Positions 24,050 to 32,061 of a stretch of DNA of 39,700 nucleotides are shown here, piece after piece (the first letter of the stretch is position 1; every line of letters begins with the position of its first letter). The DNA comes from CBIFVZ01 sp966185765. Its GTDB lineage: Bacteria; Pseudomonadota; Gammaproteobacteria; Enterobacterales; Enterobacteriaceae. Where the stretch lies: contig CBIFVZ010000030.1 of NCBI GenBank assembly GCA_966185765.1, positions 1 to 39,700 of the forward strand, in the 5' to 3' direction. The notes under the pieces were generated by a model. It was given only the letters and a program-made list of their open reading frames with translations. It was not told where the DNA came from and did not search any database. A program made the position numbers and the translations under genes.

Positions 24050-25945
24050 TCAGAGTTTGAAGCGGTTCACCACGTCGGCAAGCTGATTAGCCTGTTTTTC
24101 CATTGATCTCGCCGCCACAGAAACCTGCTCAACCAGCGATGCATTCTGCTGCGTTGTACCCTCAAGCTGACTGACAGCCGTATTCACCTGCTCAATACCC
24201 GCACTCTGCTCACGGCTTGCCGTTTTCACCTCGCCTATCAGCGCTGAGACGTTTGACACCGAACGCATGAGTTCATCCATCGTCGCCCCCGTGTCGTGAA
24301 CCAGACGACTCCCCTCCTGCACACTACTGACCGACTCTTCAATCAGCGCGCGAATTTCTTTCGCTGAACCCGAAGAGCGTTGCGCCAGGCTCCTGACCTC
24401 AGAGGCGACCACGGCAAACCCGCGGCCCTGCTCACCCGCCCTGGCCGCTTCAACGGCCGCATTCAGTGCAAGAATATTAGTCTGAAAGGCAATACCGTCA
24501 ATCACATTCACGATGTCAGACACGCGACGCGATGAGGATTCAATGTCGCCCATCTTTTCTACCGTCTGGCTTAATAAAGCTTCACCGCGCTGGGCTACCG
24601 CCGAGGCCTGCGCCGTCAGTTCGTCAGCATGGGCCGCATTGTCCGCATTCTGCGCCACAGTGCCGGTAATTTCCTCCATAGAAGCCGCAGTCTGCACCAG
24701 TGATGCCGACTGCTCTTCGGTACGTGATGAGAGATCGATATTGCCCTGCGTTATCTGATGCGATGCGCTGGCAATCGCCTGTGCGCTGTTGCTTACCTGC
24801 TGTAGCAAACCCTGTAGATAACGGATAAAGCCGTTGAAACTTTGGGCGACCGCATTGAACTCCGGGCTTTTACTCTCAGGCAGACGCTGGGTCAAATCCG
24901 CACCGCCGGCAGAAAGCGCGCTCAGGTTATTATTGAGCAAACGCAGATTATTCATGATGGTACGGATCATTGCGACCAGGATAACCATCAAAATCAGCAC
25001 CAGTGGAATTTGAACCATTCCAAGACGCGTCAAAATGCTGCTGGTCTGTTGACTAAGCAGTGTGCTGTCAATGTCACTGACGACATACCAGGGGCTTGCA
25101 GGCACCGGGTAAACAAACAGCGTATGCGCGCCATTCGGGCCTTGATATTCCCTTTCCTGTGAAGAACTGCCCGCCTGAGCAAGCATTTGTTGTAACGTCT
25201 CCACCCCCGGCAGCGACAGCTCGCTAATATTCGGCATACCGGACGTATCCAGCGCAGGTTGGCTGTTGCCCACCACTTTACCGTCAGCCTCAACAATAAG
25301 TACATTGCCGTTAATAGCCTCACTCATGGTGCGTGCCAGATGGTTAAAAAAACCCAGCGTGACATCAATAGTGGCAACTCCCCAGAGGGTGCCGTTGCGG
25401 TAAATCGGCATGGCGCAGTTGGTGCGCGGTTGCGTACTGGCGGCGTCAATATAGGCTTTTGCCCACGCGCATTCCCCTTTTGCGCCGTTTTGCGCATCGC
25501 GGTGCCAGGGCTGTTCCCAGTAATTAAGTGACTCAGGCTGATTCCACACCGTGTTCAGCCGCAGCACATTGCTGTTGTCACGGGCAAAAAAGGTGCTGAA
25601 TTTATCTCGTCCTGCTTCACGTACACCCGGCAACGGCCATATGCCGCCGCCAAAGACATTGCTGTCACCGTACTGGTTAACCAGTGCAGCAAGCTGTTGG
25701 TCGATTTGCGGGCTGTCCAGTAACGCGACAGTTTCAGTTATGCTTCGCTGTTGGGACTGAACGCGCGTCATCTGCTCAGTGATTGCCGCCGCCTGAGCGC
25801 TGATTTCATAAAGCACCAACCGATGTTCATTGTTTTTAAGCTGCGGTGCGATAAATTTCATAATTATCCCGACAGTGATAACCGTCAGGAATAAAAAGAA
25901 CCCCAGTATCGCGGCAATGAAGCGTGCCTGAGTAGTTTTAAACAT
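24050..25945 (-). CDS. Methyl-accepting chemotaxis protein with Cache sensor domain
   Basis: 631-residue chemoreceptor. A first membrane helix (about 9-31), a large periplasmic region of about 275 residues of double-Cache type (WPLPGVREAGRDKF, NYWEQPWHRDA, GTLWGVATIDVTL, PASPWYVVSDID), a second helix (about 309-327), HAMP (to about 385), and a long cytoplasmic coiled coil. The hairpin tip IAFQTNILALNAAVEAARAG binds CheA and CheW. No NWETF-like CheR tether is at the C-terminus, so it likely depends on other receptors for efficient methylation. The ligand is unknown; Cache domains often bind amino or organic acids. It occupies part of the interval that in E. coli holds yijO through katG. Confidence 0.92.
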   Translation of the reverse strand: MFKTTQARFIAAILGFFLFLTVITVGIIMKFIAPQLKNNEHRLVLYEISAQAAAITEQMTRVQSQQRSITETVALLDSPQIDQQLAALVNQYGDSNVFGGGIWPLPGVREAGRDKFSTFFARDNSNVLRLNTVWNQPESLNYWEQPWHRDAQNGAKGECAWAKAYIDAASTQPRTNCAMPIYRNGTLWGVATIDVTLGFFNHLARTMSEAINGNVLIVEADGKVVGNSQPALDTSGMPNISELSLPGVETLQQMLAQAGSSSQEREYQGPNGAHTLFVYPVPASPWYVVSDIDSTLLSQQTSSILTRLGMVQIPLVLILMVILVAMIRTIMNNLRLLNNNLSALSAGGADLTQRLPESKSPEFNAVAQSFNGFIRYLQGLLQQVSNSAQAIASASHQITQGNIDLSSRTEEQSASLVQTAASMEEITGTVAQNADNAAHADELTAQASAVAQRGEALLSQTVEKMGDIESSSRRVSDIVNVIDGIAFQTNILALNAAVEAARAGEQGRGFAVVASEVRSLAQRSSGSAKEIRALIEESVSSVQEGSRLVHDTGATMDELMRSVSNVSALIGEVKTASREQSAGIEQVNTAVSQLEGTTQQNASLVEQVSVAARSMEKQANQLADVVNRFKL

Positions 25946-25982
25946 ATAGCCCTTGTCCCGATTTTTTATCTCTCCTCAGCAC

Positions 25983-26009
25983 TTATCGGTAACTTAAAAA
26001 TAAGATTAA
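25983..26009 (-). promoter_or_regulatory. Candidate FliA (sigma28) promoter of the chemoreceptor
   Basis: On the minus strand TTAATCTT (26009-26002), 11 bp, then ACCGATAA (25990-25983). The -10 matches GCCGATAA at seven of eight bases; the -35 matches TAAAGTTT at five of eight. The spacing is that of flagellar class 3 promoters, and the predicted start is about 30 nt ahead of the ATG. Confidence 0.55.
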
Positions 26010-26121
26010 TCATCATTTTGTGCGTTTTGTGGCGCAAGGTATTGCGTGGAAAGGCGTAAATTACATGGCCTCAGGCATTAAGCCGACTCAGGAAGAAACG
26101 TTTTTCATGGCGTTATAAAAC

Positions 26122-26160
26122 AAAATCCCGCTGCCTGACAAAAACAAGCAGCGGGATTTT
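26122..26160 (-). terminator. metF terminator (bidirectional)
   Basis: AAAATCCCGCTGC (26122-26134) and GCAGCGGGATTTT (26148-26160) form a perfect 13-bp stem with T-rich flanks on both strands, 18 bp after the metF stop. Confidence 0.88.
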
Positions 26161-26178
26161 TTCACAACAGGAGGTCAA

Positions 26179-27072
26179 TTACGCCGCAGCGGGACGTACG
26201 CCCAGCGTATGGCAAATGGCATAACTCATTTCGGCGCGGTTAAGCGTGTAAAAATGAAAGTCCTTCACGCCTTCGCGGCTCAAAATTTTAACCATATCCA
26301 TCGCGATATTGGCGCCCACCATTTTGCGGGTTTCCGGGTCGTTATCCAGCCCTTCAAACATACTGTCCATCCACTTCGGTACACGCACATTGGTCATGGT
26401 AGCGAATTTGGTCAGCTGTTTGTAATTACTTACTGGCAGGATACCTGGCACGATTTCAACGTCGATGCCGGTCGCCACACAGCGGTCGCGAAAGCGCAGG
26501 TAGCTTTCCACATCAAAGAAAAACTGAGTAATAGCACGGTTAGCCCCCGCGTCGATTTTACGCTTGAGGTTAATCAGGTCAGCCTGGGCGCTTTTCGCCT
26601 CTGGATGAACTTCAGGGTAAGCCGCAACCGAGATATCAAAATCCGCGACCTCTTTAAGAAGTGCTACCAGGTCAGCGGCATACATATCCGGCTTACCGCT
26701 CCCCGGCGGTAAATCACCACGCAGCGCCACGATATGGCGAATACCGTTTTCCCAGTAATCGCGGGCAATAGCACGTAACTCATCACGCGTTGCATCAATA
26801 CAGGTTAAATGCGGTGCGGCCTCAAGGCCGGTACGGTCCTTGATACCTTTGATGATGCTGTGTGTACGGTCACGCTCACCGGAGTTCGCACCATAGGTGA
26901 CGGAAACGAATTTAGGTTTCAGGCTGCTCAGCCTGTCGATAGAGCTCCACAGCGTCTCTTCCATTTCGCTGGTGCGCGGCGGGAAAAATTCAAAGGAGAC
27001 GTTAATTTGTCCCTGTAACTCAGCCAGGCTTTGATTCAGGGCTTCCCGCTGGTTGGCGTGGAAAAAACTCAT
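26179..27072 (-). CDS. metF: 5,10-Methylenetetrahydrofolate reductase MetF
   Basis: FAD enzyme that makes 5-methyltetrahydrofolate, the methyl donor for methionine synthesis. 297 residues against 296 in E. coli. It has SFEFFPPRTSEMEE (catalytic Glu), VTYGANSGERDRT, HLTCID, ALRGDLPPG, AAYPEVHPEA and QFFFD, all typical of the family. GAGGTAAACGG precedes the ATG. It is a single gene with its own MetJ operator and terminator. Confidence 0.97.
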   Translation of the reverse strand: MSFFHANQREALNQSLAELQGQINVSFEFFPPRTSEMEETLWSSIDRLSSLKPKFVSVTYGANSGERDRTHSIIKGIKDRTGLEAAPHLTCIDATRDELRAIARDYWENGIRHIVALRGDLPPGSGKPDMYAADLVALLKEVADFDISVAAYPEVHPEAKSAQADLINLKRKIDAGANRAITQFFFDVESYLRFRDRCVATGIDVEIVPGILPVSNYKQLTKFATMTNVRVPKWMDSMFEGLDNDPETRKMVGANIAMDMVKILSREGVKDFHFYTLNRAEMSYAICHTLGVRPAAA

Positions 27073-27117
27073 ACCGTTTACCTCATCAATCGCTTTATTG
27101 TTATCTGTTGTGTTTTT

Positions 27118-27150
27118 TGACTTCTATACGTTTAGACGTCCAGATGTAAA
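27118..27150 (-). promoter_or_regulatory. metF promoter and MetJ operator
   Basis: Promoter on the minus strand: TTTACA (27150-27145), 16 bp, TATAGA (27128-27123). Four adjacent octamers cover it on the plus strand: TGACTTCT, ATACGTTT, AGACGTCC, AGATGTAA (27118-27149), against the consensus AGACGTCT. MetJ with S-adenosylmethionine would block the polymerase. Confidence 0.85.
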
Positions 27151-27241
27151 AATGAAGGAAAAGCTGCATGGCGTCAACTGAAAATTCACCACCGCGTGTG
27201 AGGAATATTCAGCGAAGATGAATTTTTTTCAACTAAAGAAA

Positions 27242-27270
27242 AAGCCCTCTTCTTTTACAGCAGAGGGCTT
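27242..27270 (-). terminator. Hairpin 1 downstream of metL
   Basis: AAGCCCTCT (27242-27250) and AGAGGGCTT (27262-27270), loop 11; TTTTTC follows on the minus strand. It could be a second terminator behind metL. Confidence 0.7.
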
Positions 27271-27273
27271 GAG

Positions 27274-27320
27274 ACTGATGCCTTCCCTCATCCTGTCGTA
27301 ACAGGAAGGAAGGCATCAGT
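27274..27320. repeat. Hairpin 2: nested 47-bp inverted repeat
   Basis: ACTGATGCCTTCC (27274-27286) pairs perfectly with GGAAGGCATCAGT (27308-27320), and within the loop TCCTGT / ACAGGA (27291-27296, 27301-27306) forms a second stem. Its form recalls intergenic repeats, but I do not recognise a known family. Confidence 0.75.
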
Positions 27321-27362
27321 AAAAAGTAAGGAAAATCAATTTATTGATTTCGCCTGCTAAAC

Positions 27363-27397
27363 ACAAAGAAGGAAAAACCACGTTTTTCCTTCTTTGT
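27363..27397 (-). terminator. Hairpin 3, metL terminator
   Basis: ACAAAGAAGGAAAAA (27363-27377) and TTTTTCCTTCTTTGT (27383-27397) are perfect 15-bp arms with a 5-base loop, 7 bp past the metL stop. The A/T-rich stem and T-rich 3' side fit a terminator. Confidence 0.7.
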
Positions 27398-27404
27398 CAG
27401 CAAT

Positions 27405-29837
27405 CTAAAGCAGCTGCGCCAGGCGATTGATATCGGACTGAATTGCGCCTGCGGTAACATCACGCCCGGCACCTGGCCCGCGAATAACCAGCGGATTATC
27501 GCGATACCAGCGGCTCTCAATAGCAAACACGTTATCGCACGGCAGCAACGCCGCCAGCGGATGATCGGGCCGTACTGCCTCTACGCCAACGCGCGCTTTA
27601 CCATTCGCGTCAAAACGCGCGACGTAGCGCAGAACCAGTCCCATTTCCTGTGCCGCTTCCAGGCGCTGCACCATTTGCTCATTCAGCTCATCACCGTTTT
27701 CAAAGAAGTGATCCACCGAACCGTCTTCACAGCCCGCAGGCACCAGCGACTCCACGCGCACCTGGTCCGGTTCGATGTCATACCCGGCTTCACGCGCCAG
27801 AATCACCAGCTTACGCATCACGTCTTTACCCGATAGATCCACACGCGGGTCCGGCTCAGTCAGCCCCTGTTGCCAGGCCTGGTCCACCAGCTCGGTAAAC
27901 GGCACCGTACCGTCAAACTGTAAAAACAGCCAGGACAGCGTACCGGAGAAAATCCCGCTAATGGCAAGGATGGTATCGCCGCTATCGCGCAAATCGCGCA
28001 CGGTGTGGTTTACTGGCAAACCAGCACCCACGGTGGCGTTATAGAGCCAGTGGCGATTGGTTTTGGCAAACGCATCGCGAATCTGGCGATACTTCGCGCC
28101 ATCGCCCGCGCCCGCCAGCTTGTTAGCGCTAATGACGTGGAAGCCGTGGCTGGCAAAATCAAGATACTGGTCGGCCAGCTGCGCACTGGCGGTCACATCC
28201 AGCACCACCAGGTCGTCCCACGGATGCGCGCGCATCCACAGAAATAACGACTCTTCGTCCTGCTCCACCGCTTCATCATTGAAAAATGCCAGCGCCCGGC
28301 TGGCATCAAGGCCATCGTAACTCAGCAGACAGCGCTCGCTGTCAACCACGCCTGCGAGCACAAATTCAAATCCGGTGCGGGCGGACAGGGTTTTCTGCTC
28401 GCGTGCGAACAGTTCCAGCCAGCGTGAACCAATATTGCCTTTGCCAAACAGCATCAGGCCAATACGCTTTTCAGCGCGGAACAACGACTGGTGCAGTCCC
28501 TGAATCAGGCTTTCAGTCGGCCCAACACGCAGCACGGCCACCAGGCTGATGCCGTCTTCAGACTGCCAGATAAACTCGACCGGCTGATCTTTTAGCTGCT
28601 GCCAGAAGCGGTGGCTGTGCAGCGGGTTACGGCACACGCCTGCGCCCACCATAGCGACCAGCGCCAGACCATCGCGCAGGCGCAACTCGCCTGGTAATGC
28701 CGCCTCCTCCAGCAGGCTCAGCGCACTGCCAACCACTTCCTGGGTATAGCACAGTTGCAGCATATTGCGGTCAGGGTGAACGCCCGTCGCCAGCGGTCGC
28801 AGCTGGGCGCGCTTGAGTAGCTGGTCTATTTCCTGGCGCGCCAGATTAAAATCTTTTTGCGGCGCAATTTTGTATTCAATCAGGCAAACATCGTCATGGC
28901 TGGTGACAATGCGTGCGCCAGTGCCGGATGCCAGCACGCGCTCAATACGCGTAGAGCCTTGCTCCGGGTTATAGCTACAGCGCAACTGCAAATCGATGTC
29001 GCTGCCGGACACCGGCTGGAGTGTACGCGCATGCAGTACCGGGGCCGCCAGACGCGCCAGCTCGCTCGCTTCATCCAGACGCAGCAGCGGCAACAGGCAG
29101 GCGTCTTTGACTTTACGTGGGTCGGCGCTGTAAACCCCGGCCACGTCGCTCCATATCGTCACGCGCTCAACGCCTGCCAGCGCACCGATTTGGGTTGCAG
29201 AATAGTCAGAACCGTTGCGCCCGAGTAGCACCGTTTCGCCCGCGTTGTTGCAGGCGATAAAGCCGGTCACCACCAGCCTTTTATTCGGATGCTGGGCCAG
29301 TTGCTGTTGCAACAGCGGGTAGGAAAGGCCTTCGTTAACCTGCGGCTGGGCCGCGCGTTCAGCACGCAGGAAAGTACGAGCGTCGAGCCATACCGCCTCA
29401 ATATCCTGCTCTTTGAGCACCTCGGCCATCAGGCGAGCAGACCAGATCTCACCATGACCGACCACCTCGGCGTATACCGCATCGGTGATTTCACCGTCCA
29501 GCAGTACCGCCAGGCGCTCCAGATCGTGGATAAAGGCAGCCACCAGCGCATCAGTCTGCGCCTGCCCCAGTAAACCACCGATTAACTCACTCTGGTAACG
29601 GCGCAACGTTTGCTGCACCTGGTAGGCGGCAATTCTGTCGCTCTGGCTCAGCTTCAACCAGCTAATCAGCTGGTTGGTGGTGCTGCCTGCGGCCGAGACC
29701 ACCATCATATCGCCAGGGCGGGAGTACCCGGCCATAATGCCCGCAACGCGCAGGTAACACTTCACATCGGCAAGACTACTGCCACCAAATTTATGCAGCT
29801 GACGAGCCTTCGCCCCTGCCTGCGCTGAAACACTCAT
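27405..29837 (-). CDS. metL: Bifunctional aspartokinase II/homoserine dehydrogenase II MetL
   Basis: Two activities of the aspartate pathway in one 810-residue chain, the E. coli length. The N-terminal kinase has KFGGSSLADVKC (residues about 16-27), LLGRNGSDYSAT and TIWSDVAGVYSADPRKV. A middle linker with ACT-like regulatory folds follows. The C-terminal dehydrogenase has LFGKGNIGSRWLELF (NADPH), ISANKLAGAG, and NATVGAGLP. It works with MetB for methionine. The start is 2 bp after the metB stop, so both are one operon repressed by MetJ. Confidence 0.97.
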   Translation of the reverse strand: MSVSAQAGAKARQLHKFGGSSLADVKCYLRVAGIMAGYSRPGDMMVVSAAGSTTNQLISWLKLSQSDRIAAYQVQQTLRRYQSELIGGLLGQAQTDALVAAFIHDLERLAVLLDGEITDAVYAEVVGHGEIWSARLMAEVLKEQDIEAVWLDARTFLRAERAAQPQVNEGLSYPLLQQQLAQHPNKRLVVTGFIACNNAGETVLLGRNGSDYSATQIGALAGVERVTIWSDVAGVYSADPRKVKDACLLPLLRLDEASELARLAAPVLHARTLQPVSGSDIDLQLRCSYNPEQGSTRIERVLASGTGARIVTSHDDVCLIEYKIAPQKDFNLARQEIDQLLKRAQLRPLATGVHPDRNMLQLCYTQEVVGSALSLLEEAALPGELRLRDGLALVAMVGAGVCRNPLHSHRFWQQLKDQPVEFIWQSEDGISLVAVLRVGPTESLIQGLHQSLFRAEKRIGLMLFGKGNIGSRWLELFAREQKTLSARTGFEFVLAGVVDSERCLLSYDGLDASRALAFFNDEAVEQDEESLFLWMRAHPWDDLVVLDVTASAQLADQYLDFASHGFHVISANKLAGAGDGAKYRQIRDAFAKTNRHWLYNATVGAGLPVNHTVRDLRDSGDTILAISGIFSGTLSWLFLQFDGTVPFTELVDQAWQQGLTEPDPRVDLSGKDVMRKLVILAREAGYDIEPDQVRVESLVPAGCEDGSVDHFFENGDELNEQMVQRLEAAQEMGLVLRYVARFDANGKARVGVEAVRPDHPLAALLPCDNVFAIESRWYRDNPLVIRGPGAGRDVTAGAIQSDINRLAQLL

Positions 29838-29839
29838 GC

Positions 29840-31000
29840 TTACCCCTCGGCGGCGATCCGGAACGCATTATCCAGATCGGCAATTAAATCTTCACTGTCT
29901 TCAATACCGGTTGAGATGCGAAACAGCGTCTCAGAAATGCCCGCGGCGGCGCGCGCTTCAGGCGCCATGCCTGCGTGAGTCATGGTCGCCGTGTGGGAAA
30001 TCAGGCTTTCCACACCGCCCAGCGACTCAGCCAGCGTGAACAGCGTTAACCCACTCAGAAAGCGGCGAATCGTTTGCTCATCACCATCGAGTTCAAAACT
30101 GAGCATGGCACCAAAGCCTTTTTGCTGGCGCGCGGCAATCTCGTGGCCTGAATGTTCCGGCAGCGACGGATGATACAGGCGCTTAACCAGCTTCTGCGAC
30201 TTCAGGTAATTTACCAGTGCCAGCGCGTTACGCTGCGCGGCTTCCATACGCGGTGCCAGAGTGCGCAGGCCACGCAACAGTAAGTAGCTGTCAAACGCAG
30301 CCCCGGTCACGCCAATGTTGTTGGCCCACCAGGCAAGCTCAGTCACCACGTCCGGATCTTTAGCAATCACCACACCAGCCACCACGTCTGAGTGACCATT
30401 CAGATATTTGGTGCAGGAATGCAGCACCAGGTCCGCACCCAGCGCCAGCGGGTTTTGCAACGCCGGGCTGAGGAAAGTGTTATCCACCACGCTCACTGCG
30501 CCGACTTCTCGCGCCTGTTGGCAGATTTTCTCAATATCCACCACGCGTAACAATGGATTACTCGGACTTTCTATCAGTACCAGCTTAGGCTTCTCAGCCA
30601 GTGCCGCGGCCAGTGCTGCGTCATCACCCTGGTCAACAAACAACACGCGGTAGCACCCGCGCTTTGCCAGACTGTCGAACAGGCGGTAGCTTCCACCATA
30701 ACAATCGTGAGGCGCCACCAGCAGATCGCCAGGCTTCAGGAAAACCGTGGTCACCAGGTGAATGGCCGACATGCCAGTGTTGGTTAACACCGCGCCTGCA
30801 CCGCCTTCCAGCTCAGCCAGCGCACGCTGCACTACATCGCGAGTCGGATTGCCGCGGCGCGAGTAGTCATGCGCGCGCGGTTCATTAAAATCGATGAAGT
30901 TATAGGTGCTGGAAAGATGGATAGGCGGGACAACGCAGCCGTACTGCTCGTCGTCATTCAAACCGCTACGTACTGCGATGGTGGCTTGTTTGCGCGTCAT
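29840..31000 (-). CDS. metB: Cystathionine gamma-synthase MetB
   Basis: PLP enzyme joining O-succinylhomoserine and cysteine to give cystathionine. 386 residues as in E. coli. The PLP lysine is Lys198 in LHSCTKYLNGHSD, with YSRRGNPTRD, TNTGMSAI, SPSNPLLRVVD and VVDNTFLSPALQNP around the cofactor site, and SLGGVESLISHTATMTHA in the C-terminal part. It is the first gene of metBL, divergent from metJ. Confidence 0.97.
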   Translation of the reverse strand: MTRKQATIAVRSGLNDDEQYGCVVPPIHLSSTYNFIDFNEPRAHDYSRRGNPTRDVVQRALAELEGGAGAVLTNTGMSAIHLVTTVFLKPGDLLVAPHDCYGGSYRLFDSLAKRGCYRVLFVDQGDDAALAAALAEKPKLVLIESPSNPLLRVVDIEKICQQAREVGAVSVVDNTFLSPALQNPLALGADLVLHSCTKYLNGHSDVVAGVVIAKDPDVVTELAWWANNIGVTGAAFDSYLLLRGLRTLAPRMEAAQRNALALVNYLKSQKLVKRLYHPSLPEHSGHEIAARQQKGFGAMLSFELDGDEQTIRRFLSGLTLFTLAESLGGVESLISHTATMTHAGMAPEARAAAGISETLFRISTGIEDSEDLIADLDNAFRIAAEG

Positions 31001-31036
31001 AGAATCGGTCCTGGCGTAGATGAAAAGTCAGGTCAC

Positions 31037-31104
31037 AGAGTAAACACTGCGATATTGGACGTCAATACATCTGGACATCTAAACTTCTTTGCGTATAGAT
31101 TGAG
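31037..31104. promoter_or_regulatory. metB promoter and MetJ operator array (metB-metJ)
   Basis: On the minus strand TTGACG (31065-31060), 17 bp, TACTCT (31042-31037) is the metB promoter. On the plus strand the tandem octamers GGACGTCA, ATACATCT, GGACATCT, AAACTTCT (31057-31088) fit the MetJ consensus; two weaker ones, TTGCGTAT and AGATTGAG, follow. The array overlaps the metB -35 and faces metJ on the other side, so MetJ controls both. Confidence 0.88.
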
Positions 31105-31250
31105 CAAATGCAAAATAGCCGCTAAAATTATACGCTTTAGCGCCCCGGCACAGCATTTTGCGCTAAATCGCGATATATTGCGGAACAGATTATCGTCACG
31201 TGCCACGGCACGGACACATTGTTAATGATTGAGAGGATTAAAGGTATCCC

Positions 31251-31568
31251 ATGGCTGAATGGAGCGGCGAATATATCAGCCCCTACGCTGAGCACGGCAA
31301 GAAGAGTGAACAAGTCAAAAAGATTACGGTTTCCATTCCTCTGAAGGTCTTAAAAATCCTCACTGACGAGCGTACTCGCCGTCAGGTTAACAACCTGCGC
31401 CACGCCACCAACAGCGAACTGCTGTGCGAGGCCTTCCTGCATGCCTTTACCGGCCAGCCTCTGCCAAACGACGAGGATCTGCGTAAAGAGCGCAGCGATG
31501 AAATTCCGCAAGCGGCGAAGGAAATTATGCGTGAACTGGGCATTGACCCGGATACGTGGGAATACTGA
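31251..31568 (+). CDS. metJ: Methionine repressor MetJ
   Basis: Ribbon-helix-helix repressor using S-adenosylmethionine as corepressor. 105 residues, as in E. coli, and nearly the same sequence. The DNA-contacting strand KKITVSIPL is at residues 22-30, followed by helices A and B (LKILTDERTRRQVNNLRHATNS). Starts at MAEWSGEYI. It is divergent from metBL with boxes between, and lies next to metF and (by a box pair) btuB in the same window. Confidence 0.98.
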   Translation: MAEWSGEYISPYAEHGKKSEQVKKITVSIPLKVLKILTDERTRRQVNNLRHATNSELLCEAFLHAFTGQPLPNDEDLRKERSDEIPQAAKEIMRELGIDPDTWEY

Positions 31569-31572
31569 AAAC

Positions 31573-31600
31573 AAAAAAGGCGCCCGAAGGCGCCTTTTTT
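31573..31600. terminator. Bidirectional terminator of metJ and rpmE
   Basis: Perfect 12-bp arms AAAAAAGGCGCC (31573-31584) and GGCGCCTTTTTT (31589-31600) with loop CGAA. It serves both convergent genes. Confidence 0.93.
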
Positions 31601-31612
31601 GGCAGCGAAGAC

Positions 31613-31828
31613 TTACTTGCTGCTGCCCGGCAGGCTGAAGCGCTTGTTGAAGCGATCAACACGGCCGCCGGTAGCCACTTCACGCTGCTTGCCGGTGTAG
31701 AACGGGTGGCATTTACCGCACACGTCCAGGTTCAGATCGTGACCCGCAGTGGAGCCAATCTTGATAACATTACCGCAAGAACAGGTTGCAGTAATTTCTG
31801 CGTAATTCGGGTGAATATCTTTTTTCAT
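31613..31828 (-). CDS. rpmE: 50S ribosomal protein L31 (bL31, zinc form)
   Basis: 71 residues (70 in E. coli). The zinc-binding cysteines are all present: CSC at 16-18 and CGKC at 37-40, marking the C+ form used when zinc is sufficient. KKDIHPNY at the start and RVDRFNKRF near the end are typical. It is convergent with metJ and divergent from priA. The gap to priA (31829-32061) holds the two promoters, which I cannot place with confidence. Confidence 0.98.
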   Translation of the reverse strand: MKKDIHPNYAEITATCSCGNVIKIGSTAGHDLNLDVCGKCHPFYTGKQREVATGGRVDRFNKRFSLPGSSK

Positions 31829-31991
31829 GGGAAACCTCAGTCTGAAGGCCGCGTCGCTCTTCCAGCCCTAACGCCAGACACCACGCGAGAATAATTAAGT
31901 GAGTTCTTTGACTGCATGAAAATCACGCATCAAAGGCGGCGGATCATACAGAACTCCGGGACCCAATGCAAACGCTTCGCAAAGCGCGCCC

Positions 31992-32005
31992 ACAGTGTAC
32001 ACTGT
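31992..32005. repeat. Perfect 14-bp palindrome ahead of priA
   Basis: ACAGTGTACACTGT is its own reverse complement and lies 56 bp before the priA start. It could be an operator; I do not recognise the regulator. Confidence 0.5.
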
Positions 32006-32061
32006 ACGCTACAGAAAGAAGGCAACCGCCTTTATCTCACCTTAATAGCCTGGATGCTCGC

